Part shown: positions 20,700 through 31,004 of the stretch, one piece after another
How the letters are laid out: each line of letters opens with the position of its first letter
Position numbering within the stretch: the stretch's first letter is position 1
Assembly (NCBI GenBank): GCA_905221605.1
Contig: CAJNDS010001402.1
Coordinates: forward strand, 1 to 64,000
Origin: Symbiodinium natans
Lineage: Eukaryota; Sar; Dinophyceae; Suessiales; Symbiodiniaceae
DNA: 64,000 nt
Direction: 5' to 3'
Program-made: the position numbers and the translations under genes
The notes under the pieces: model-generated
Database searches by the model: none
Told to the model about the DNA's origin: nothing
Seen by the model: the letters and a program-made list of their open reading frames with translations, nothing else

Positions 20700-22352
20700 T
20701 CCAAAACTTTAAGGATTTTAAGGAATTTAGGGGTTTTCCAAAATTTTAAAAGGACCACAAAATCCTTAAAATTTTGAAAGCCCGGACCTTTCAAAATTTT
20801 AAGGATTTTAAGGAATTTAAGGCCTTTTAAATTTCTTAAAATCCTTAAAATCCTTAAAATTTTGAAAGAAAATTAAATTATTTTCCGGAAAGAGGCAGGC
20901 CCATTTAAAATTCCTTAAAATCCTTAAAATCCTTAAAATTTTGAAAGCCCGGGCCTTTCAAAATTTTAAGGATTTTAAGGAATTTAAGGCCTTTTAAATT
21001 TCTTAAAATCCTTAAAATCCTTAAAATTTTGAAAGAAAATTAAATTATTTTCCGGAAAGAGGCAGGCCCATTTAAAATTTTAAAAATCCTTAAAATCCTT
21101 AAAATCCTTAAAATTTTGAAAGGTTGGGGCTTTCAAAATTTTAAGGATTTTAAGGAATTTAAGGCCTTTTAAATTTCTTAAAATCCTTAAAATCCTTAAA
21201 ATCCTTAAAATTTTGAAAGAAAATTAAATCATTTTCCGGAAAGAGGCAGGCCCATTTAAAATTTTAAAAATCCTTAAAATCCTTAAAATCCTTAAAATTT
21301 TGAAAGGTTGGGGCTTTCAAAATTTTAAGGATTTTAAGGAATTTAAGGCCTTTTAAAATTCTTAAAATCCTTAAAATCCTTAAAATTTTGAAAGAAAATT
21401 AAATTATTTTCCGGAAAGAGGCAGGCCCATTTAAAATTTTAAAAATCCTTAAAATCCTTAAAATCCTTAAAATTTTGAAAGTTGGGGCTTTCAAAATTTT
21501 TTTTAAGGAATTTAAGGCCTTTTAAATTTCTTAAAAACCTTAAAATCCTTAAAAAAATTGAAAGAAAATTAAATATTTTCCGGAAAGAGGCAGGCCCATT
21601 TAAAATTTTAAAAATCCTTAAAATCCTTAAAATCCTTAAAATTTTGAAAGCCCGGGCCTTTCAAAATTTTAAGGATTTTAAGGAATTTAAGGCCTTTTAA
21701 ATTTCTTAAAATCCTTAAAATCCTTAAAATTTTGAAAGAAAATTAAATTATTTTCCGGAAAGAGGCAGGCCCATTTAAAATTTTAAAAATCCTTAAAATC
21801 CTTAAAATCCTTAAAATTTTGAAAGCCCGGGCCTTTCAAAATTTTATGGATTTTAAGGAATTTAAGGCCTTTTAAATTTCTTAAAATCCTTAAAATCCTG
21901 AAAATTTTGAAAGAAAATTATATTATTTTCCGGAAAGAGGCAGGCCCATTTAAAACTTTAAAAATCCTTAAAATCCTTAAAATCCTTAAAATTTTGAAAG
22001 GTTGGGGCTTTCAAAATTTTAAGGATTTTAAGGAATTTAAGGCCTTTTAAATTTCTTAAAATCCTTAAAATCCTTAAAATTTTGAAAGAAAATTAAATCA
22101 TTTTCCGGAAAGAGGCAGGCCCATTTAAAATTTTAAAAATCCTTAAAATCCTTAAAATCCTTAAAATTTTGAAAGTTGGGGCTTTCAAAATTTTAAGGAT
22201 TTTAAGGAATTTAAGGCCTTTTAAATTTCTTAAAATCCTTAAAATCCTTAAAATTTTGAAAGAAAATTAAATCATTTTCCGGAAAGAGGCAGGCCCATTT
22301 AAAATTTTAAAAATCCTTAAAATCCTTAAAACCCTTAAAATTTTGAAAGGTT
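20700..22352. repeat. left arm of a large inverted AT-rich array
   Basis: This is a tandem array of about nine units of roughly 175 bp, marked by CCGGAAAGAGGCAGGCCC at 20,885, 21,052, 21,236, 21,411, 21,580, 21,755, 21,930, 22,105 and 22,279 (spacings 167, 184, 175, 169, 175, 175, 175, 174). Between the markers the sequence is built from the words CTTAAAATCC and its complement GGATTTTAAG. Each unit contains its own fold-back: TTTCAAAATTTTAAGGATTT and its downstream complement around AAGGCCTT. It is about 70-80% A+T, unlike its neighbours. There is no gene: the one short open frame (21,482-21,700) only translates the repeat. Confidence 0.93.
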
Positions 22353-24200
22353 GGGGCTTTCAAAATTTTAAGGATTTTAAGGATTTTAAGGATTTTTAAA
22401 ATTTTAAATGGGCCTGACTCTTTCCGGAATATATTTTAATTTTATTTCAAAATTTTAAGGATTTTAAGGATTTTAAGAAATTTAAAAGGCGCTAAATTCC
22501 TTAAAATCCTTAAAATTTTGAAAGCCCCAACCTTTCAAAATTTTAAGGATTTTAAGGATTTTAAGGATTTTTAAAATTTTAAATGGGCCTGCCTCTTTCC
22601 GGAAAATAATTTAATTTTCTTTCAAAATTTTAAGGATTTTAAGGATTTTAAGAAATTTAAAAGGCCTTAAACCCTTAAAATCCTAAAAATTTTGAAAGGC
22701 CCGGGCTTTCAAAATTTTAAGGATTTTAAGGATTTTAAGGATTTTTAAAATTTTAAATGGGCCTGCCTCTTTCCGGAAAATATTTAATTTTCTTTCAAAA
22801 TTTTAAGGATTTTAAGGATTTTAAGAAATTTAAAAGGCCTTAAATTCCTTAAAATCCTTAAAATTTTGAAAGCCCCAACCTTTCAAATTTTAAGGATTTT
22901 AAGGATTTTAAGGATTTTTAAAATTTTAAATGGGCCTGCCTCTTTCCGGAAAATGATTTAATTTTCTTTCAAAATTTTAAGGATTTTAAGGATTTTAAGA
23001 AATTTAAAAGGCCTTAAATTCCTTAAAATCCTTAAAATTTTAAAAGGCCCGGGCTTTCAAAATTTTAAGGATTTTAAGGATTTTAAGGATTTTTAAAATT
23101 TTAAATGGGCCTGCCTCTTTCCGGAAAATAATTTAATTTTCTTTCAAAATTTTAAGGATTTTAAGGATTTTAAGGATTTTAAGAAATTTAAAAGGCCTTA
23201 AATTCCTTAAAATCCTTAAAATTTTGAAAGGCCCGGGCTTTCAAAATTTTAAGGATTTTAAGGATTTTAAGGATTTTTAAAATTTTAAATGGGCCTGCCT
23301 CTTTCCGGAAAATAATTTAATTTTCTTTCAAAATTTTAAGGATTTTAAGGATTTTAAGAAATTTAAAAGGCCTTAAATTCCTTAAAATCCTTAAAATTTT
23401 GAAAGGCCCGGGCTTTCAAAATTTTAAGGATTTTAAGGATTTTAAGGATTTTTAAAATTTTAAATGGGCCTGCCTCTTTCCGGAAAATGATTTAATTTTC
23501 TTTCAAAATTTTAAGGATTTTAAGGATTTTAAGGATTTTAAGAAATTTAAAAGGCCTTAAATTCCTTAAAATCCTTAAAATTTTGAAAGCCCCAACCTTT
23601 CAAAATTTTAAGGATTTTAAGGATTTTAAGGATTTTTAAAATTTTAAATGGGCCTGCCTCTTTCCGGAAAATAATTTAATTTTCTTTCAAAATTTTAAGG
23701 ATTTTAAGGATTTTAAGAAATTTAAAGGCCTTAAATTCCTTAAAATCCTTAAAATTTTGAAAGCCCCAACCTTTCAAAATTTTAAGGATTTTAAGGATTT
23801 TAAGGATTTTTAAAATTTTAAATGGGCCTGCCTCTTTCCGGAAAATAATTTAATTTTCTTTCAAAATTTAAGGATTTTAAGGATTTTAAGGATTTTAAGA
23901 AATTTAAAAGGCCTTAAATTCCTTAAAATCCTTAAAATTTTGAAAGGCCCGGGCTTTCAAAATTTTAAGGATTTTAAGGATTTTAAGGATTTTTAAAATT
24001 TTAAATGGGCCTGCCTCTTTCCGGAAAATAATTTAATTTTCTTTCAAAATTTTAAGGATTTTAAGGATTTTAAGAATTTAAAATGCCTTAAATTCCTTAA
24101 AATCCTTAAAATATTGAAAGGTCCGGGCTTTCAAAATTTCAAGGGTTTTCAGGATTTTAAGGATTTTAAAATTTTAAATGGGCCTGACTTTTCCGGAAAA
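22353..24200. repeat. right arm of the inverted AT-rich array
   Basis: These are the same units as in the left arm but in reverse complement: the marker now reads GGGCCTGCCTCTTTCCGG, with its CCGG at 22,424, 22,599, 22,772, 22,946, 23,120, 23,308, 23,480, 23,664, 23,838, 24,020 and 24,195. The turn-round point is in GAAAGGTTGGGGCTTTC (22,345-22,361). The copies near 24,100-24,200 are more diverged, as often seen at array edges. No coding potential. Confidence 0.93.
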
Positions 24201-24245
24201 TAAATTTATTTTCCAATAGTTTTACTGAGTTTGTTTTTTTTATTT

Positions 24246-25705
24246 AAATGGGCCTGACCCTTTCTGGAAAATACTTGAATATTAGTTTAAAATTTGATAG
24301 ATTTTAAGGAAACTAGGGGCATTTCAATATTTGGAAAGGCCATGAAGTTCCATGGGTACGTTATATTTTTGGATTTTTGTTTGTAATTTTTAGCAAATAA
24401 ACCATTTAAGTTTTTTTTTTTGCAATTTTCCTGAAATTCTGAAAGCCTAGGCCTTACAAGAAAAATAAAGAAAACAGCAACACAAATACTCATTCAAAAT
24501 ATTTAAATGCGCTTCTTAGTCCTTTTAAAAAAGAACATTTTGTTTTGTTAATTCATAAGGCTTGTAAAAAAAGCCGGAGGTCCGGGGACGAGCGTTAACA
24601 AAAGCATTCCCCTTGAATATTTCTCCCGCGAAGCTTTTCTCCCGCGAATTTTGGCGGGAGAAATTCCCGCGAGCTCTCCCTTGAGTTTTTCTGGTTTTCC
24701 CGTGGTTTCCCTTTGATGTTTTTTTTGGTTTCCCTTCAGTTTCCCGTGAGAGTCAAATCTTCCTTTTACTGTTCCCTTGGACTTCCCTTTGAACTTCCCT
24801 TGGTTTTCCCTCGGATCCCCTTCGAAATTAAAACGCATCCCGCGAGAAATCTCGCAAGACTTCAAAAATAAGGGCTTCCTTTTCCCACGGGATTTCCCGC
24901 GAAGCAGGCCGTAGGCCCCGAGCTGTGGCTGTAGTCTGCAGGCCCCCGAGCTCTCTGACTGTAGAGTCTCCAGGCCCCCAAATGGGCCTGACCCTTTCCG
25001 GAAAATACTTGAATATTAGTTTAAAATTTGATAGATTTTAAGGAAACTAGGGGCATTTCAATGTTTGGAAAGGCCATGAAGTTCCATGGGTACCTTATAT
25101 TTTTGGATTTTTGTTTGTAATTTTTAGCAAATAAACCATTTAAGTTTTTTTTGGCAATTTTCCTGAAATTCTGAAAGCCTAGGCCTTACAAGAAAAATAA
25201 AAAAACAGCAACAAAAATACTCATTTAAAATATTTAAATGCGCTTCTTAGTCCTTTTAAAAAAGAACATTTTGTTTTGTTAATTCATAAGGCTTGTAAAA
25301 AAAGCCGGGGGTCCGGGGACGAGCGTTAACAAAAGCATTCCCCTTGAATATTTCTCCCGCGAAACTTTTCTCCCGCGAATTTTGGCGGGAGAAATTCCCG
25401 CGAGCTCTCCCTTGAGTTTTCCTGGTTTTCCCGTGGTTTCCCTTTGACTTTTTTTTGGTTTCCCTTCAGTTTCCCGTGAGAGTCAAAGCTTCCTTTTACT
25501 GTTCCCTTGGACTTCCCTTTGAACTTCCCTTGGTTTTCCCTCGGATCCCCTTCGAAATTAAAACGCATCCCGCGAGAAATCTCGCAAGACTTCAAAAATA
25601 AGGGCTTCCTTTTCCCACGGGATTTCCCGCGAAGCAGGCCGTAGGCCCCGAGCTGTGGCTGTAGTCTGCAGGCCCCCGAGCTCTCTGACTGTAGTCTCCA
25701 GGCCC
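24246..25705. repeat. 734-bp block duplicated in tandem
   Basis: Copy A begins AAATGGGCCTGACCCTTTC at 24,246 and copy B begins the same way at 24,980, an offset of 734 bp. They match almost base for base through TTCCATGGGTAC, TGAAAGCCTAGGCCTTAC, the CCCGCGAA-rich part and CGAAGCAGGCCGTAGGCC. Differences are single bases and A/T run lengths, so the duplication is recent. The block start resembles the edge of the inverted array. The Lys/Gly-rich minus-strand frames of 89-105 aa (24,548-24,865 and 25,326-25,595) are repeated with it and show no domain. Confidence 0.9.
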
Positions 25706-25970
25706 CCGGGCTCTCTCGTTGTCACCAGGGTCCGGGCTGTCTGGCTGTAGTCTGCAGGCCCCCGAGCTCTCTGACTGTAGAGTCTCCAGGCCTTTGGGCT
25801 CGCTGTAGTCACCAGGGTCCCGGGCAGTCTCAGGCCCCCGAGCTTTCTGACTGTAGTCTCCAGGCCCCCGGTCTCTCTCGCTGTAGTCACCAGGCCCCCG
25901 GGCTGTCTGGCTGTAGTCTGCAGGCCCCCGAGCTCTCTGACTGTAGTCTCCAGCCCCCCGGGCTCTCGTG
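24910..25970. repeat. GC-rich minisatellite (CAGGCCCCCGAGCTCTCTGAC type)
   Basis: Phrases such as CTGTAGTCTGCAGGCCCCC, GAGCTCTCTGACTGTAG and TCTCCAGGCCCCCGGGCTCT alternate with a period of about 42-46 bp. There are about a dozen copies between 25,650 and 25,970, plus a few at the end of copy A (24,915-24,980). Confidence 0.85.
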
Positions 25971-25974
25971 CTTG

Positions 25975-26790
25975 CTTGGGTTTATATTGTTTTTTACTTA
26001 ATTAGATTGACTTAAGTAATTGAAATAATTTAAAGAATTTAAGTATCGAAATTTATTTAAATAATTAAATAACTTAAATATGACGGGCAGGTTTCGGATT
26101 TAAATTACTTAAGTTATTTAACTTCGGCCGGGAATTAAATAATGTGAATAATTTGTAAATAATATCAACAATTTACATAATGTAAATAATTGAAATAGTT
26201 TAAATAATTTATAATTTAAATCCGAAAAGGGGGGGACCACCCCCCCCCTGCCCCCTAAGACTTAAATAATTCAAATAACTTAAATCCGAAACCTCCCCGT
26301 CTTATTTACACTTTTTGAATTATTTAATTCTGGGGAGGGGGGGGGTGGTCCCCCCCCCGCCCGCCGGATTTAAATCATTTTTCATTATTTAAACTATCTA
26401 GATTCTTTAAATCGCCTGGGAATCAAATAATTTCAATTTGAATATGACGGGCAGGCTTCGGATTTAAAATATTTAAATTATCTAATTCGGCCGGGATTTA
26501 AATAATTTAAATAATTTAAACAATTATTTAAGGCTTCGAACGGATTTAAAATATTTACATAATTTCAATAATTTCAATAATTTAAATCCGAAAAGGGGGG
26601 GGGGGCCACCCGCCCTGCCCCCTAAGGATTAAACAATTTAAATAATTTAAATCCGAAACCTCCCCGTCTTATTTAAATTATTTAATTATGTAATTCTGGG
26701 GAGGGGGGGTGGTCCCCCCCCCCTTTCGGATTTAAATTTTTAAAATTATTAGATTGTTTAAAATATTTGAATTATTTAAATTATGGCACG
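25975..26790. repeat. AT-rich block with paired G and C tracts
   Basis: The stretch is made of TTTAAATAATTTAAATAA-like words with three or four insets of the form GGGGGG..CCACC..CCCCCC (26,228-26,262, 26,333-26,363, 26,594-26,621, 26,698-26,724). Each inset is close to self-complementary. ATCCGAAACCTCCCCGTCTT recurs at about 26,283 and 26,648, and GACGGGCAGG(T/C)TTCGGAT recurs at about 26,081 and 26,445. No genes. Confidence 0.75.
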
Positions 26791-26840
26791 GCTCTACTGA
26801 CACATATTCCGCGGAAAGATTGTCATGTTTTTGGTGAAAT

Positions 26841-26990
26841 TTACGAACACTTACCCCCCGATAAGCAAGATCTTGGAACCACTCCGCGTACTCAGCCTTT
26901 AAGAGTTTAAGGGGGTTTCAAATTCAGGGATACTTATATTTGCTCCTGTAAACTTACGAACACTTACCCCCCGATAAGCAAGACTTGGAG
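26841..26990. repeat. 35-bp direct repeat
   Basis: TTACGAACACTTACCCCCCG followed by ATAAGCAAGA occurs at about 26,841 and again at about 26,954, roughly 112 bp apart. The flanks differ. Confidence 0.8.
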
Positions 26991-27351
26991 CCTGCAGACA
27001 ACAACAAACAGGTCTGTCGCAAAACCGCGACCATTGATACATACCCCCTGTAAAGGGTATGTCGCGTATGTGGGCCGCGGCCCGGTTACAAGCAATTAAT
27101 ATTGGCACGCGGCCATTTGTTTGCAAGAAACAGGGGTCTGCATACCGCAGCAAAACATAAACACATGATGACGATGCGAACAACTGACTAGATGATGAAG
27201 ATGATGAGGATGAACAAGATCAAGGAGCTGATGAAGATGATGAAGATGATGAAGATGATGATGCTGCTGGGAAAGCTTTATGCAATTGATGCAGTGAAGT
27301 TATGCCAGTACAATGAAAGGACTCATGCAGATGAAGAGTGTGATGACAATG

Positions 27352-28628
27352 ATGATAGAGCTTTGCGCTTTATTTTGTCACCCCGTCTCCTTGCTTCCTG
27401 TCTCTTCTCTTCTTTCCAGCACCCTTCCAGAAAAATGGCATCCTTGTTCTCTCTCCTCTCTCACTTCCCTTTCCCTTCTCTCTTTCTGTTACTTTTTGAC
27501 TGATGAACAACAAGAAAGGAACTTGCAGGATAAAACAGTGGCAGGGTAAGCAGAGCGTTGCGCGTGGACCTTGCCGTACTTCATCATATCCCTCTTCTCG
27601 GCCTATCTCTTCTGCTCCTTTCCTTACTCTTCTCCTTTTCATAATTATTCCTCTTTAGTTGTTCTTATCTGGAAAAGAAAGAGGGAAGGGAGAGATAAGG
27701 GAGGGAGGATAGATAAAGAAGAGTGCCATCTTCTCTGCGCCTTGTTTTGTCTCTCCCTCTTCTCTATTCATCTCTCTTCTATTCTTTTCTTTGCTGTTCT
27801 ATTGAAATTGGATTCCCTGTATCTCTCCTCTGTCCTTCTCTCTCGCTCCTCTTCTCCTGTTCCCCTCTAAACGATTGCTCTTTACAGATAGGTGCCCTCC
27901 CTCCTCTTCAGGAAATCTCTTTTCGCTTATTTTGCTTTTTGAAGCGAATAAAACAACGGATAAGAGAGGAAAGGGAATGACTAAGTAAAGACAGGAGCTC
28001 TTCAATAGGTGCCCTCCCTCCTCTTCAGGAAATCTCTTTTCCCTTATTTTGCTTTTTGAAGCGAAGAAAACAACAGATAAGAAGAGAGGAAAGGGAATGA
28101 CTAAGTAAAGAGAGGAGCTCTTCAATTTCCCTCCCTATATCTGATGTTACTTTTCCTTCTTGGGCGGTGCCCTTCTTTCTCCCTTGAAGATGCAGAAAAC
28201 GATCAGGAAGGACACCCGTTCCATCGCCCATATATAGACAGAGATAAATCATGAGCATCAGCTGGGTTTGCTGCCGATCCAAAATGGGCGTCCCTTTTAA
28301 TCGCTTTCTGTGTCTTGAAACGAGCAAAAGGGGCACCCTTACTAAGTGTTTTCTTGTGGTGTCCCTTTTCTTCGCTTGAAGATGCAGAAAACGATCCAAA
28401 AAGGACACCCGTTCCATCGCCCATATATGGGGAGAGAGATAAATCATGAGCATCAGCTGGGTTGGCTGCCAATCCAAAAAGGGCGCCCCTTTTAATCGCT
28501 TTCTGTGTCTTCAAACGAGCAAAAGGGACACCCTAAGTGCTTTCTTGTGGGGTGTCCCTTTTCCTCGCTTGAAGATGCAGAAAACGATCAAAAAGGACAC
28601 CCATTCCATCGCCCATAGAGAGAGAGCG

Positions 28629-28682
<54 letters not shown>

Positions 28683-28855
28683 AATCATGAGCATCAGCTG
28701 GGTTGGCTGCCAATCCAAAATGGACGTCCCTTTTAATCGCTTTCTGTGTCTTCAAACGAGCAAAAGGGACACCCTAAGTGCTTTCTTGTGGGGTGTCCCT
28801 TTTCCTCGCTTGAAGATGCAGAAAACGATCAAAAAGGACACCCATTCCATCGCCC

Positions 28856-28909
<54 letters not shown>

Positions 28910-29570
28910 AATCATGAGCATCAGCTGGGTTGGCTGCCAATCCAAAATGGACGTCCCTTTTAATCGCTTTCTGTGTCTTCAAACGAGCAAAAGGGACACC
29001 CTAAGTGCTTTCTTGTGGGGTGTCCCTTTTCCTCGCTTGAAGATGCAGAAAACGATCAAAAAGGACACCCATTCCATCGCCCATATATAGAGAGAGAGAG
29101 AGAGAAAATCATGAGCATCAGCTGGGTTGGCTGCCAATCCAAAATGGACGTCCCTTTTAATCGCTTTCTGTGTCTTCAAACGAACAAAAGAAAACACTTA
29201 GGTTCCTCACTTGAAGATGCAGGAAACGGCCCAACAAGGACACCCGTTCCATCGCCCATATATGGAGAGAGAGAGAGAGGGAGAAAGGAAAAAATCATGA
29301 GCATCAGCTGGGTTTGCTTACATGTTCATTGTTATTCCTTTTGTTTTTTCTAACGGAAATGAACAAGAGAAGAGAAAAATAAGAACCAGAGGAAAGATGA
29401 AAACGAGCACCATCTTCTCTTTGCCTGATTTTTGCATTTCGCCTGTCCTCATTTCTCTTCTATTCTTTTCATTGCTCTTCCATTTAGAGTTGCATTCCTG
29501 TTGATCTCTCCTCTCTCCTTTCTCTCTCCCTTCTCTTCTCTTGTTCTCCTTTAAATCTCAAAAACACACA
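27352..29570. repeat. segmental duplication, copy 1
   Basis: The block starts AGCTTTGCGCTTTATTTTGT and matches 31,005-32,950 with an offset of about 3,653 bp at its left end. Identity is very high through 28,480, and again from about 29,108 to 29,570. The difference in length comes from extra units of the internal tandem repeat. The left part is rich in C and T on the plus strand. All frames across it are repeat translations without domains. Confidence 0.9.
28245..29310. repeat. tandem repeat of 190-240 bp with GA microsatellites
   Basis: Six units start at ATCATGAGCATCAGCTGGG, near 28,248, 28,444, 28,685, 28,912, 29,108 and 29,297. Each runs through GGGCGTCCCTTTTAATCGC, TTCAAACGAGCAAAAGGGAC, GGTGTCCCTTTTCCTCGCTT and CCATTCCATCGCCCATA. 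Units are separated by GAGAGA runs of different length (longest 28,617-28,676 and 28,858-28,904). Each unit is open in a frame starting MSISWVGCQSK, but frames also stay open on the other strand, so I do not call protein. Confidence 0.88.
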
Positions 29571-29719
29571 AAAGGAAGCTTCTTTTCCTTGTTGAATGAA
29601 GAATGAAAAAAGAAGAAAAGAGATAGGGAAAGAAATTGAAGAGCTCCACTGCCTATTGGTTCATTCCATTTCCTCTCTTTCTATGTGTTGTTTTCCTTGT
29701 CGTTTCAGAAAGCAAGCAA

Positions 29720-30460
29720 AATAAGGGCAAGGGGGCTTCCTGAAGAGGAGAGAGGGCACCTATCTGCGAAGAGGCCTTGTCCTTTTTAAGAATAGAGGGA
29801 AAAGGGAACAAGGAAGGGAGAGATGATAGACAAAGAAGAGTGCCATCTTCTTTGCGCCTTGTTGTGTTCCTCCGTATCCTTGCTTCTTGTCTCCTCTCTT
29901 CTGTTCAGTACCCTTCCAGAAAATTAAAATGGCCTCCTTGTTGTCTCTCCTCTCTCACTTCCCTTTCCCTTCTCTCCTTCTGTTTCCGTTTAACTGACAA
30001 AGCACAAGACAGGTATGATAAAGCAGTGGAAGGTAAAGCAGAGGGTGACTCCTTGCGCTTGGACCTTGCCGTACTTCATCATGTCCCTCTTCTCGGCCTA
30101 TCTCTTCTGCTCTTTTCCTTACTCTTCTCCTTTTCATAAATTCTTCCTCTTTAGTTGTTCTTATTTCGAAAAGAAAGAGGGAAGGGAGAGATAAGGGAGG
30201 GAGGATAGATAAAGAAGAGTGCCATCTTCTCAGCGCCTCGTTTTGTCTCTCCCTCTTCTCTATTCATCTCTCTTCTATTCTTTTCTTTGCTATTCCATTG
30301 AAATTGGATTCCTGTTATCTCTCCCCTCTCCTTCTCTCTCGCTCCTCTTCTCCTGTTCCCCTCTAAATGACAAAAAACACAAGAAAGGAAGAACAAGAGG
30401 GGCATGTGTTGCAATAAAGCAGGAAGGGAATTGAAGAGCTCCTCTCGCTACTTTCTCATG
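29720..30460. repeat. diverged third copy of the CT-rich block
   Basis: GGGAGGGAGGATAGATAAAG, TCTCTCCCTCTTCTCTATTC and TTGAAATTGGATTCC repeat what is at 27,700-27,860 and 31,345-31,520, but with many substitutions. It is an older member of the same family. A related, more diverged stretch is at 29,405-29,560. Confidence 0.7.
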
Positions 30461-30519
30461 CCCTTTCCTTTCTATCTACCACAATCTACCACACCAAAAC
30501 ACGACTCTCAGCTTCCAAA

Positions 30520-30840
30520 TATACTTCATCATGGGGAGAAGGGACATACTTCATCACAGACTTGGCCCACAGGGAGAGGGGATATACTTCATCACGCTGC
30601 TGGGGGGCTGGATCACAAACATGGCCCACGGGGCGAGGGGACATACTTCAGCCACAAAGAGAGGGAACCTACTTCATCACGCTGGTGGGAGGCTGGATCA
30701 CAAACCTGGCCTACGGGGAGAGGGGACATGCTTCATCACAAATTTGGCCCACGGGGAGAGGGGACATACTTCATCACAAATTTGGCCCGCGGGGAGAAGG
30801 GACATACTTCATCACAAACTTGGCTCACAGGAGGCGCCAA
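30520..30840. repeat. minisatellite, about 40 bp units
   Basis: Seven or eight copies of GGGGAGAGGGGACATACTTC followed by ATCACAAA(T/C)TTGGCCCAC. Three frames stay open on the plus strand because the repeat has few stops; I do not regard these as protein. Confidence 0.85.
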
Positions 30841-31004
30841 AATAATCTAAATAATCTAATTATTCAAACCCATTGGTTCCTCTGGAAACCCAACCATTTA
30901 AATAATTTAAAGAATTTAATTATTCAAATACCTGGATTTAAATATTTTAGTTCTGGGGCGTCCCATCAAAAGGGAATAGGGAGAGACAAGGGAGAGATGA
31001 TATA

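Noticed and set aside
20700-24200. CRISPR array (regular repeats with spacers)
   Set aside because: Units of ~175 bp are almost wholly repeat with no unique spacers, orientation reverses, and there are no cas genes.
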